A stretch of 64,000 nucleotides of DNA, from NCBI RefSeq assembly GCF_002575655.3, contig NC_053037.3, forward strand, positions 321,931,294-321,995,293, given 5' to 3'. Positions within the stretch are counted from its first letter, which is position 1. The number at the start of each line of letters is the position of its first letter. The position numbers and the translations under genes were made by a program. Positions 23,201 to 32,868 of this stretch are shown here, piece by piece. The notes under the pieces are model-generated. The model made no database searches. It worked only from the letters and a program-made list of their open reading frames with translations, and was not told the origin of the DNA. Source of the DNA: Aegilops tauschii subsp. strangulata. Taxonomy: Eukaryota > Streptophyta > Magnoliopsida > Poales > Poaceae.

Positions 23201-24489
23201 AATGTAACAAAAATAACAAATCCTCAAGTTCTGATAAGTAACAGCAGATAACAGCAACTAGCAGTCTTGCATCAGAGATTTGTGCATCAAGATGGACTCT
23301 AATGAACATGGCATAACGGAACAAAATGAAGAGCATCACGAGACGAACATTTAGATATATTACACGCACGAAACGGAGCTATATGCAGAGAGTTATGATG
23401 CGTTGAACAGGTGCACATACTGTAAAAATAATATGACTTAGAGAAAAAAATCGAGAGGGAGAAAAGAGGTCAACCGAGCGTTGACCCGATCTGGATCGGG
23501 CCGGATCCTTGCTCGAGGTCGCCGGCGCTGGGGAAGAGGAGGGAGGCGCGGCGCGGCTCCGGCGACGCGGGAGGAAGGAGAGGAGGCGGCGGCGGTGAGG
23601 TCCTCGGGAGGCGCGGGCGGCGGAGGAGGCGGCCCGCGGGAACGGCGGCGATGGCGGCGGGGCGGCGCCGGCGGAGTCCGGCAGGCGGCGACGACGGCGA
23701 GGCGGCGGGGCCGGCCGGCGCACGGTGGAGGCGCGGGAGCGACGGAGGGAGGCGGCGGTGGGACGCGGGGGCTCGGAACGGGCTCGGGGGGGCTGCGGCG
23801 GGCTTCCCGGGCTTCGGCGGCGGCCGGCGTATGGCCCGCCACGTGGCGCGCTGCGATTCATGCGGGGCGGCGGCGCCGATGTGTCCGGCCCCGGGCGGAC
23901 ACGTCCGGCGACGCGGAGGAGCAGGTTAGGGTTTTGGACTGCGGGAGGATTTCGGGAGAGACAGTTATTTATAGGTAGAGGGAGCTAGGAGACTCCAAAC
24001 GGAGTGCGGTTTTCGCCCACATGATCGTAATCGAACGACCTAGAGCATGGAAGTGACTTAGAGGGGTTTGGGCTGTTTAGAGAGGGGGTTTTGCTGGAAC
24101 ACACAAACGGACTTTGCGGTTACCCGGTTAACCGTTGGAGTACCAAACGACCTCCAAATGGAACGAAACTTGACCGGTGGTCTACCGGTGGTATACCAAG
24201 GCCACTTGACAAGCCTCGTTCCATTCCGAGAACGTTCAACACCCGCTCACGAAAAGAAACAAGAGGGGTGCACCGGAGAAGGTGGGAGTGCCGGATTGCG
24301 AAACGGACAACAGGGAAAATGCTCGGATGCATCAGACGAACACGTATGCAAAATGAGATGCACATGATGACATGAACAAAATGCAAAACGGAAAACAAAA
24401 CCCGACCACGAAGGGAACATCATAACACATAGCCAAAAATGGCAAGAGTTGGAGTTACAAATATGGAAAGTTACATCCGGGGTGTTACA
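20254..24489 (-). mobile_element. Sukkula-like solo LTR, 4236 bp
   Basis: It begins TGTAACGCCC and ends GGTGTTACA, so both ends read TGTAAC inward. It is flanked by a perfect TSD TTTGT (20249-20253 and 24490-24494). Removing it restores the W LTR exactly. The length and ends suit LTRs of large retrotransposon derivatives such as Sukkula, known from barley and wheat; the name is from memory. Minus orientation is inferred from a minus-strand TATA box and GC-rich leader. No transposon protein is encoded. Confidence 0.8.
23480..23975 (-). promoter_or_regulatory. GC-rich promoter/leader island of the Sukkula-like LTR
   Basis: A roughly 450-base island rich in CpG stands out from its AT-rich surroundings. 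On the minus strand a TATA box CTATAAATA (23966-23974) is followed by AAAACCCTAACC, a motif common in plant 5' leaders, and then the GC-rich stretch. Long open frames occur on both strands here (for example minus 23379-23861), but their Arg/Pro/Ala-rich content reflects base composition. Confidence 0.5.
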
Positions 24490-25221
24490 TTTGTGTTGGT
24501 TTGAATAGATGAATCTGAGATTGTGTGATGCATATCGTATAATCAAACCCGCGGATACTTGTGGTGACATTGGAGTATCTAGGTGACATTAGGGTTTTGG
24601 TTGATGTGTGTCTTAAGGTGTTATTTTCGTACGAACTCTAGGGCTATTTGTGACACTTATAGGAATAGCCCAATAGATCGATCAGAAAGAATAACTTTGA
24701 GGTGGTTTCATACCCTACAATAATCTCTTCGTTTGTTCTTCGCTATTAGTGACTTTGGAGTGACTCTTTGTTGCACGTTGAGGGATAGTTATATGATCTA
24801 GTTATGTTATCATTGTTGAGAGAACTTGTGCTAGTGAAAGTATAAGCCCTAGGCCTTGTTTCTAAGCATTGCAATATCGTTTCCGCTCACTTTTACCACT
24901 TTCTACCTTGTTGTTTTTATATTTTCAGATTACAAATACCTATATCAAACATCCATATTGCACTTGTATCACTATCTATTCGCCGAACTAGTGCACCTAT
25001 ACAATTTACCATTGTATTGGGTGTGTTGGGGACACAAGAGACTCTTTGTTATTTGGTTGAAGGGTTATTTGAGAGAGACCATCTTCATCCTACGCCTCCC
25101 ACGGATTGCCTTAGGTCATCCACTTGAGGGAAATTTGCTACTGTCCTACAAATCTCTGCGCTTGGAGGCCCAACACGAGTCTACAAGAAGAAGCTTGCGT
25201 AGTAGACATCAAGATCTTTTC

Positions 25222-25239
25222 TGGCGTCGTTGCCGGGGA
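25222..25239 (+). promoter_or_regulatory. Primer-binding site of W, first copy
   Basis: TGGCGTCGTTGCCGGGGA matches the tRNA-Asp complement with one mismatch and begins 10 bases after the LTR end. Confidence 0.8.
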
Positions 25240-25281
25240 GGCTAGGTAAGCGGCACTAACACCCCGTCAACTAAGCTCTTT

Positions 25282-25299
25282 TCTGGCGCCGTTGCCGGG
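25282..25299 (+). promoter_or_regulatory. Second tRNA-Asp primer-site copy in W
   Basis: TGGCGCCGTTGCCGGGGA is a perfect tRNA-Asp complement 60 bases downstream of the first. Both are preceded by CTTTTC or TCTTTTC and followed by GG, so the segment looks duplicated. Only the first is in the normal position next to the LTR. Confidence 0.75.
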
Positions 25300-25396
25300 G
25301 AGGTTAGTGCTTGAAGGTATATCTTTAGATCCTACAATCGAATATTTGAGTTTCTTGTTTTATCACTAATTTAGTCTATAAAAGAAAACTAAAAAA

Positions 25397-26286
25397 ATGG
25401 AATTGATGTTGCCTCATAGGCTTCATATTTTTAATATCTTTCGTGAAAATAAGGATTGCGATAATTGTGCTCAAGTGCTAGAAGAAGAATGCATTAAATT
25501 GTTTGGCACTAAATCTTTGAATGATGAGCATGATTGCAATGTTGTTAGTATAAATTCTTTGAATACCCATGATGTTAATGATATGCAAAGCCACAAGCTT
25601 GGGGATGCTATGTTTGATGAAGATGATATTTTTTGTACCCCAAGTTTTGATGAGAAAATTTATTATGATGATAGCATGCCTCCTATTTATGATGATTGCA
25701 ATATTTATGAAAGTGGATTTGGAGAGGTCATGACTTTATTTAGTGATAAATCCACTATTTCGAAAGAGGTTCCAATTGATTATGAGAAAAAGTTGATATC
25801 TATGATGATTATTGTGATGACATGTATGCTATAAAGAGTAATGATAACCATGAAACTTGACATCGTGATTATTGTTTTCAATTGGATTATGCCTCACACG
25901 ATAGTTATTTGGTTGAGTTTGCTCCCACTACTATGAATGAGAAGAATTTTGCTTATGTGGAGAGTAATAAAATTTATATGCTTGTGCATCATGAAAAGAA
26001 TGCTTTATGTGATGGTTATATTGTTGAATTCTTTCATGATGCTACTAAAAATTATTATGAGGGAGGAACATAGGCTTGTACGTATCTCAATAATATCAAG
26101 TGTCCTCTCTTTATGTTGAAAGTCTTGAAGTTATGCTTGTTTTACCTTCCTATGCAAATTGATTCTTGTTCCCATAAGATGTTTGCTCACAACATCCCTA
26201 TGCATAGGAAGTGGGTTAGACTTAAATGTGCTAGTCATATTCTTCATGATGCTCCCATTATGTTTCAATTCCTATCTTTTGTATGA
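25397..26286 (+). pseudogene. W ORF: acidic protein of unknown function
   Basis: The frame starts at ATG 25397 (MELMLPHRLHIFNIFRENKD) about 100 bases after the second primer site. It shifts frame near 25793 and is broken by a TGA near 25858 and a TAG at 26071-26073, then stays readable to TGA 26284-26286. The product is Asp/Tyr rich, with NSLNTHDVNDMQSHKLGDAM, YDDSMPPIYDDCNIYESGFG and a later VEFAPTTMNEKNFAYVESNK segment, about 297 codons in all. I see no Gag, protease, zinc knuckle or pol motif. The position suggests a Gag-equivalent or accessory protein, which is inference only. Confidence 0.6.
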
Positions 26287-28610
26287 GCATCATTGAAATC
26301 ATCATGCCTAGCTAAAAGGCATTAAAGAAAAGCGCTTGTTGGGAGACAACCCAATACTATTGCCTACTGTTTTTGCATGTTCACATGATTAAGCTACTGT
26401 AGTAATCATGTTTTATAGCTTTAGTTTCAATAAAGTGCCAAGTAAAGCCTTTGGATAGTGTGGACGATAGTTGATTCAATTCTGTCCAAAAACAGAAACT
26501 TTTGCAGCCCAGTAATAGAATTGTTAAAAGTCACTGGAGCGTCGAAAAATTCTGAAATTTTTAGAGTATATTGATATACAAATTGCCCAGGTTTTCCTAA
26601 TTTTTCAGGATTTTTGGAGTTACAGAAGTAAAACTTCAATTCAGATCTTTACACACTGTTCTATTTTTGACAGATTCTGTTTTCGATGCATAGTTTGCTT
26701 GTTTTCTAGTTTCTATGGCTTATATTGCTTAGTATAAATTGTAGAAATGATGGGGTACAGTAGGCATCATGTGGGAAAAATTATGAATCTTGTCTTGACA
26801 GTACCTAAAGTGAATGATTTGTTTTATTATACTAACGGAGCTCACGAGTTTTCTGTTAAGTTTTGTGTTGTGAAGTTTACAAGTTTTGGGTAAAGTTTTG
26901 ATGGACTATGGAATAAGGAGTGGCAAGAGCCCTCTTTCGTCTTCGTTCATCGGTAACTTTACTTGGGGCTATATTTTTATTCACCACATGATATCAGTTT
27001 TGCTTGGAGCGTCATTTTCTTTTATTAGCATTTGCTTGCTATTATTTAGAGTAATGTTTTGCATCTTTTTGTTCAATAAAAGGTCAAGTATAGCCTTACC
27101 ATGCTTATTTTGCAAGTCCATATGTTGCTGTTTTAAAAACAGAAAGTTTGCTGTTATGTTTTGAATATTTTTGAGTACTAGGAACATGATAAAATCTTGA
27201 AATTTTTATACAATTAGTAACAACAAATTTTCTACAGTGTGGTAATTTTTCAGAATTTTTGGAGTTAGGGAAGTATTAATACAATTGCACTCTTTACAGA
27301 CTGTCCTGTTTTGACTGATTGCTGTTATGTGTGCATATGTTTGCTTGTTTAATGATTCTATTTGAGGATAGGAGCCTTAAATATGCAGAGGCATTTAGTA
27401 TGCAGTGTCAAATAATAATTTTAGTGATTTGCTACAGTAGAGAATGATAAGGTTTATGCGTTGATTTATACTAACTTATCTCACGAGTTCTTGTTGAGTT
27501 TTGTGTGGATGAAGTTTTTAAGATTTAGGGAAACCGCGATATGAAAGGAATTAAGGAGACAAAAAGCTCAAGCTTGGGGATGCCCAGGGCATCCCTAATT
27601 AATATTTCAAGAAGTCTCAATCATATGAGCTTGGGGATGCCCCGGTTGGCATCCCACCGTTGTTCTTCAACAATGATCGGTCAGTTTTGGTTGAACCTAA
27701 GTTTTTGCTTTCACATGATATGTGCTATCCTTGCAATGTCATTTTATTTTGTTTTGCTTGCTGTTTGAATAAATTACTTAAGATCTGAAATTTTATTTAT
27801 GAGAAGGACTCTTCACATAGTTACATAATTATTCAACTACTCATTGATCTTCACTTATATCTATTGGAGTAGTTTGTCATTTGCTCTAGTGCTTCACTTA
27901 TATCTTTTTAGAGCACGGCGGTACTTTTCTTTTGAAGAAATTATTGAACTCTCATGCTTCATTTATATCATTTTGAGAGTCTCTAAACAGCGTGGTAATT
28001 TGCTTTGGTTATGAATTTAGTCCTAATATGATAGGCATCCAAGAGGGATATAATAAAAACTTTCATAATAAGTGAATTGAATACTATGTGAAGTTTGATT
28101 CCTTATGATTGTTTTGAGATATGAAGATGGTGATATTAAAGTCATGCTAGTGAGTAGTTGTGAATTTGAGAAATGCTTGTCATAAAGTTTGTGAGTCCCG
28201 TAGCATGCACGTATGGTGAACCGTTATGTAACGAAGTTGGAGCATGAGATGTTTTTTGATTTCTTCCTTATGAGTGGCGGTCGGGGACGAGCGATGGTCT
28301 TTTCCTACCAATCTATCCCCCTAGGAGCATGTGTGTAGTACTTTGTTTCGATGACTAATAGATTTTTGCAATAAGTATGTGAGTTCTTTATGAGTAATGT
28401 TGAATCCATGGATTATATGCACTCTCACCTTTCCGCCATTGCTAGCCTCTCATGTACAGCGCAACTTTTGCCGGTACCATAAACCCACCACATATCCTTC
28501 CTCAAAACAGCCACCATACCTACCTATTATGGCATTTCCATACCCATTCTGAGATATATTGCCATGCAACCTTCCACCGTTCCGTTTATTATGACATACA
28601 TCATCATACG
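26287..28610 (+). other. Noncoding internal region of W
   Basis: About 2.3 kb with no supportable gene. The parts from about 26750 and again from 27360 resemble each other (TTTACTTGGGGCTATATTTTT-type and ACGGAGCTCACGAG / CTTATCTCACGAG segments) and resemble Sabrina-like 49680-50560. Two PPT-like motifs occur at 27570-27641, and the block about 28271-28330 is shared with the Sabrina-like element. Confidence 0.55.
27570..27655 (+). repeat. Paired internal PPT-like motifs with short palindromes (W)
   Basis: AAGCTTGGGGATGCC at 27570-27584 is followed by CAGGGCATCC. GAGCTTGGGGATGCC at 27627-27641 is followed by CCGGTTGGCATCCC. Each can form a GGGATGCC/GGCATCCC hairpin. The motif core matches the terminal polypurine tract at 29951-29966. 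Confidence 0.7.
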
Positions 28611-28910
28611 GCGGACAGCAAAGACACTAGAAATTTTGCCGTCAGCGGCGGACGGCAAAGGCCTGCCGTTAGCCACTTAACGGACTGACAGCGCAATTAT
28701 TGTCGTCCGCTCTCTTTGCCGTCCGCGGCAGATGGCAAAGGGCCTTTGCCGTCAGCCGCCAGGAAGCAGACGGCAAAGCAGCTGTTTACCGTAGCCTACT
28801 TTGCCGGAGCCTTTTGCCGTCCGCGGCTGACGGCAAAGGCCTTTGCCGTCCGCCGTTCGAGCCTGTGCCGTCCGCCGTGGCAGACGGCAAAATAGCTGTT
28901 TCCTGTAGTG
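28611..28910. mobile_element. Small CACTA-like nonautonomous element or fragment
   Basis: The right end reads GGCAAAATAGCTGTTTCCTGTAGTG, so its inverted start would be CACTACAGG. A similar CACTAGAAATTTTGCCGTC starts at 28625. In between are many direct and inverted copies of TTTGCCGTC and GACGGCAAA, typical of subterminal repeats of Triticeae CACTA transposons. Comparison with the Sabrina-like region near 50850 shows that insertion falls between CATCAT and ATTGTCATATTG. The bases 28611-28624 are extra, so the left end is probably rearranged and the 3-bp TSD is unclear. No transposase is encoded. Confidence 0.65.
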
Positions 28911-29950
28911 ATTGTCATATTGCTTTGCATGATCATGTAGTTGACATCGTATTTGTGGCAAAGCCCCGTTCATCATTTTTATACATGTCGCTCTTGATTC
29001 ATTGCACATCCCGGTACACCGCGGGAAGCATTCACATAGAGTCATATTTTTGTTCTAGTATCGAGTTGTAAGTAAATAGAAGTGTGATGATTTTCATTAT
29101 CAGAGCATTGTCCATGTGAGGGAAAAAAGAGAAAGGCCAAAAATAAGAGAAGGCCCAAAAAAGGAGAAAAGAAAAAAATGAGAGAAAAATGAGAGAAAAA
29201 GAGAGAAGGGGCAATGGTACTATCCTTTTACCACACTTGCGCTTCAAAGTAGCACCATGATTTTCATGATAGAGAGTCTCCTATGTTGTCACTTTCATAT
29301 ACTAGTGGGAATTTTTCACTATAGAACTTGGCTTGTATATTCCAACGATGGGCTTCCTCAAAGTGCCCTAGGTCTTCATGAGCAATCAAGTTGGATGCAC
29401 ACCCACTTAGTTTCGTTTTGAGCTTTCATAAACTTATAGCTCTAGTGCATCCGTTGCATGGCAATCCCTACTCACTCGCATTGTTATCTATTAATGGGCA
29501 TCTCCATAGCCCGTTGATACGCCTAGTTGATGTGAGACTATCTCTTTTTTGTCTTGCACCTATAGTGCTATGTACATGGCTCACGCTCATGTATTGCGGG
29601 AAAGTTGAAAAGGTTTGAGAACATCAAAAGTATGAAATAATTGCTTGGCTTGTCATCGGGGTTGTGCATGATTTGAATATTTTGTGTGATGAAGATGGAG
29701 CATAGCCAGACTATATGATTTTGTCGGGATAAACTTTCTTTGGCCATGTTATTTTGAGAAGACATAATTGCCTTGTTATTATGCTTGAAGTATTATTGTT
29801 TTTATGTCAATATTAAACTTTTGTTTTGAATCTTATGGATCTGAATATTCTTGCCACGATAAAGAAAATTACATGGATAAATATGTTAGGTAGCATTCCA
29901 CATATAAAAAATTGTTTTTATAATTTACCTACTCGAGGACGTGCAGGAAT
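28911..29950 (+). other. Noncoding 3' region of W with purine-rich tract
   Basis: No gene is visible. A strongly purine-biased stretch (about 29112-29215, GAGAAAGG and AAAAAGAG units) has a counterpart in the Sabrina-like element at about 51088-51165. The surrounding sequence is colinear between the two (GTGATGATTTTCATTATCAGAGCATTGTCC versus the equivalent near 51053). Confidence 0.55.
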
Positions 29951-29966
29951 TAAGCTTGGGGATGCT
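29951..29966 (+). promoter_or_regulatory. Terminal polypurine tract of W
   Basis: TAAGCTTGGGGATGCT abuts the TGATACG start of the 3' LTR. Confidence 0.85.
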
Positions 29967-31632
29967 TGATACGTCTCCAACGTATCTATAATTTTTATTG
30001 TTCCATGCTATTATATTATCAATCTTAGATGTTTTATATGCATTTATATGCTATTTTATATGATTTTTGGGACTAACCTATTAATCTAGAGCCGAGTGCC
30101 AGTTTCTGTTTTTTCCTTGTTTTGGGTTTCGCAGAAAAGGAATATCAGACGGAGTCCAATTGAGATGAACCTTTCAAGAGATTATTTTTGGACCAAAAGA
30201 AGCCCACGGAGTACCGGAGATACACTAGAGGTGTCCCGAGGCCACCACAAGGGTGGGGCGCCCCCTCCCCCCTAGGGCGCGCCCCCAACCTTGTGGCTGA
30301 CTCGTGGGTCCCCCTGACTTGTTCTCGACGCCAATACCTCTTATATATTCCCAAACTTCTAGAACAAAACCTAGATCGGGAGTTCTGCCGCCGCAAGCCT
30401 CTGTACCCACCAAAAACTAATTGGGGCCCTGTTACGGCACCCTGCCGGAGGGGAAACCATCACCGGTGGCCATCTTCATCATCCCGGCGGTCTCCATGAC
30501 GAGGAGGGAGTAGTTCACCCTCGGGGCTGAGGGTATGTACCCGTAGCTATGTGTTTGATCTCTCTCTCTCTCGTGTTCTTGATTTGGCACAATCTTGCTG
30601 CACCGCGAGCTTTGCTATTATAGTTGAATCTTATAATGTTTCTCCCCCTCTACCTTCTTGTAATGGATTGAGTTTTCCCTTTGAAGTTATCTCATCGGAT
30701 TGAGTCTTTAAGGATTTGAGAACACTTTATGTATGTCTTGCATGTGCTTATCTGTGGTGACAATGGGATATTCACGTGATCTACTTGATGTATGTTTTGG
30801 TGATCAACTTGTGGGTTATGTGACCTTGTGAACTTATGCATAGGGGTTGGCACACGTTTCCGTCTTGACTCCCCGGTAGAAACTTTGGGGCACTCTTTGA
30901 AGTTCTTTGTGTTGGTTTGAATAGATGAATCTGAGATTGTGTGATGCATATTGTATAATCAAACCCGCGGATACTTGTGGTGACATTGGAGTATCTAGGT
31001 GACATTAGGGTTTTGGTTGATGTGTGTCTTAATGTGTTATTTTAGTACGAACTCTAGGGTTGTTTGTGACACTTATAGGAATAGCCCAATAGATCGATCA
31101 GAAAGAATAACTTTGAGGTGGTTTCGTACCCTACAATAATCTCTTCGTTTGTTCTCCGCTATTAGTGACTTTGGAGTGACTCTTTGTTGCATGTTGAGGG
31201 ATTGTTATATGATCTAATTATGTTATCATTGTTGAGAGAACTTGCACTAGTGAAAGTATGAGCCCTAGGCCTTGTTTCTAAGCATTGCAATACAGTTTCC
31301 ACTCACTTTTACCACATGCTACCTTGCTGTTTTTATGTTTTCAGATTACAAATACCTACATCTACTATCCATATTGCACTTGTATCACTATCTCTTCGCC
31401 GAACTAGTGCACCTATACAATTTACCATTGTATTGGGTGTGTTGGGGACACAAGAGACTCTTTGTTATTTGGTTGCAGGGTTGTTTGAGAGAGACCATCT
31501 TCATCCTACGCCTCCCACAGATTGATAAACCTTAGGTCATCCACTTGAGGGAAATTTGCTACTGTCCTACAAAACTCTGTGATCGGAGGCCCAACACGAG
31601 TCTACAAGAAGAAGGTTGCATAGTAGACATCA
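29967..31632 (+). repeat. 3' LTR of W, 1666 bp
   Basis: It starts TGATACGTCTCCAACGTATC and ends GTAGACATCA, intact and uninterrupted. TATA-like TTATATATT lies near 30343. Removing the nested insert gives the 5' LTR the same length, which fixes both boundaries. Confidence 0.9.
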
Positions 31633-31805
31633 CTTGCTACTAAATATTTTGCTGCAGATATTAAGTCTTTCAGGTGTGGTTGAATTGACAACTCAGCTGC
31701 TAATACTCGAGAATATTCTTTGGCTCCCCTTGTGTTGAATCAATAAATTTGGGTTGAATACTCTACCCTCGAAAACTGTTGCGATCCCCTATACTTGGGT
31801 TATCA
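31633..31805 (+). repeat. 3' LTR of element A, remaining part
   Basis: It resumes CTTGCTACTAAATATTTTGC, matching the 5' LTR of A from about 7798, and ends GGGTTATCA at 31805. It is followed by AGTTG, the TSD of A, and then B internal sequence. Confidence 0.9.
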
Positions 31806-31841
31806 AGTTGCTGTCAATCTTGTGAAATTTTGTTCGCAAAT

Positions 31842-32830
31842 ATGAGGAATCTCTTTGGAAGGAGTTCTTCGAGGCGGAGGTCCTCGGAGGCATCTTCTAG
31901 TAGCAGCTCAGTTCACGGGATGCCGCCACCAAATCATGTTTATGGCCATGCGACGATTTTCATGATGATGGTCGGTATTAAAGAAGAATTTGATCAATAT
32001 ATCCACAACGTCGTGCTTGGTCCACACATTGAAGATAAGTGCAACCAACATCCCAGTCTCACGGAATCATTTACCAAAGAATTTAAATTTCATCCTCGTG
32101 AGTCTAGAGTGTCGTTTAAACTGTATGACCATCCATTTACTTTACCTCTAGAGACATTTTCTAATTACTGCAAAATCCCATTTTGGGGTTCGCTGGATGA
32201 ACCACCAAGATCTGAGTATGAGATATTCTTGACTAGCCTTTGCTATGGTGAGACTAGAGGAGTGACGCAAGGTATAATAAAGAGCATTCATTTCCCTTTG
32301 ATTCAATACTTTGCACTATTTAATGGAAAATGCATCATAGGCAAACAAGGCGGTATTACACTTGTGCTCCTGACTTGAGCCTCATACGCACCGCTCTCAC
32401 CGGTGTCAAATGTTATAACCTTGGAGCGATTGTTGCACGTAGATTGCAGCACAACGCCGGTAGTGGATATTTTTATGGTGGGACTTATGCCTCACATTTA
32501 GCAAGGGAGCTGGGTGTATCACCTTGGCCCTACCACCATATCCTGCCCACGCAGTACTTAGACTTTGACGTCATGACGCGCCATAAGTTCCATAGTGGTG
32601 AAACCCATAATTATACATATAACCTGTTGTTTAATAAAAAGTTTGTTGTGGACACCTTTTTGCCTACGCCTGCTCTCTTTGATTTTTACAGCAAGGGAAG
32701 GTATTATGTTCTTTTGAGCGAGGCCCGCACACACAACGTAGAGGTTGTGGCTGCTCGACAGGCTGAGGAGGCTGCACCAAGAGCCTCCGTGAACTATCAC
32801 TCCGATTATTATGCATGCTACAGACAGTGA
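31842..32830 (+). pseudogene. ORF2 of element B, frameshifted
   Basis: The frame opens at ATG 31842 with a serine/arginine-rich N-terminus (MRNLFGRSSSRRRSSEASSS) and runs to about 32340, where the frame shifts. The continuation to TGA 32828-32830 includes APDLSLIRTAL, GAIVARRL, GGTYASHLAREL and LPTPALFDFYSKGRYY. It is homologous along its length to the A copy at 13281-14373, sharing SIHFPLIQYFALFNGKCIIG against SLHFPILRNYSLFAGRCLIG. Conservation of the pattern in two diverged copies shows that ORF2 was a real gene of this family. Function unknown; Athila ORF-1-like at best. Confidence 0.65.
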
Positions 32831-32852
32831 TTACCAAGCTAGGCCAAAAGCC

Positions 32853-32868
32853 TAAGCTTGGGGGAGTA
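32853..32868 (+). promoter_or_regulatory. Internal polypurine-tract-like motif after ORF2 (B)
   Basis: TAAGCTTGGGGGAGTA lies just past the ORF2 stop codon, identical to A 14384-14399 and to the core of the terminal tract at 34795-34809. Confidence 0.5.

Larger units (their letters stand above)
19305..25211 (+). repeat. 5' LTR of W, interrupted by a Sukkula-like solo LTR
   Basis: The LTR opens TGATACGTCTCCAACGTATC and ends GTAGACATCA. Its two parts are 19305-20253 and 24490-25211, with the TTTGT duplication between. A perfect 22-base palindrome of G and C centred on GGCGCC lies at 19591-19612, ahead of a weakened TATA box (TTATACATT near 19683; the 3' LTR has TTATATATT). Confidence 0.9.
19305..31632 (+). 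mobile_element. Element W: nonautonomous LTR retrotransposon with 1.67-kb LTRs
   Basis: W has LTRs of exactly 1666 bp each once the nested solo LTR is removed, a doubled tRNA-Asp primer site, one ORF of unknown class (25397-26286), about 3.7 kb of noncoding 3' sequence and a terminal polypurine tract. It is inserted in the 3' LTR of A. The TSD is CTTTG (19300-19304) and CTTG (31633-31636), one base lost. No gag-like domain is certain and no pol is present. The family is common in Triticeae, but I do not assign a name. Confidence 0.85.
6586..31805 (+). mobile_element. Element A: nonautonomous Gypsy-type element inserted in B
   Basis: A belongs to the same family as B. It has a 5' LTR (6586-7972), tRNA-Asp primer site, gag-protease (8052-10766), LTR-like internal promoter region, ORF2 (13281-14373), a 2-kb noncoding 3' region and a 3' LTR (18089-19304 plus 31633-31805). 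The TSD is CGTTG at 6581-6585 and AGTTG at 31806-31810, one mismatch. It is interrupted by an Angela solo LTR, a W solo LTR and a full W element. Confidence 0.85.

Noticed and set aside
23379..23988. Several overlapping long ORFs on both strands in the GC-rich island
   Set aside because: Products are Arg/Pro/Ala/Gly-rich in every frame, as expected when stop codons are rare in GC-rich DNA. No frame shows a domain, and the block lies inside a solo LTR.
20254..24489. The 4.2-kb insert as a DNA transposon because of TGTAAC/GTTACA ends
   Set aside because: The 5-bp TSD, TG..CA ends and lack of long inverted repeats fit an LTR better. Terminal inversion beyond six bases is not seen.
25397..26286. 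W ORF as a host gene
   Set aside because: It lies between a tRNA-Asp primer site and the 3' region of an LTR element with matching LTRs, so it is element-encoded.
28700..29071. 123-aa ORF across the CACTA-like block
   Set aside because: It is made of TTTGCCGTC repeat units and crosses the element boundary, so it is chance.
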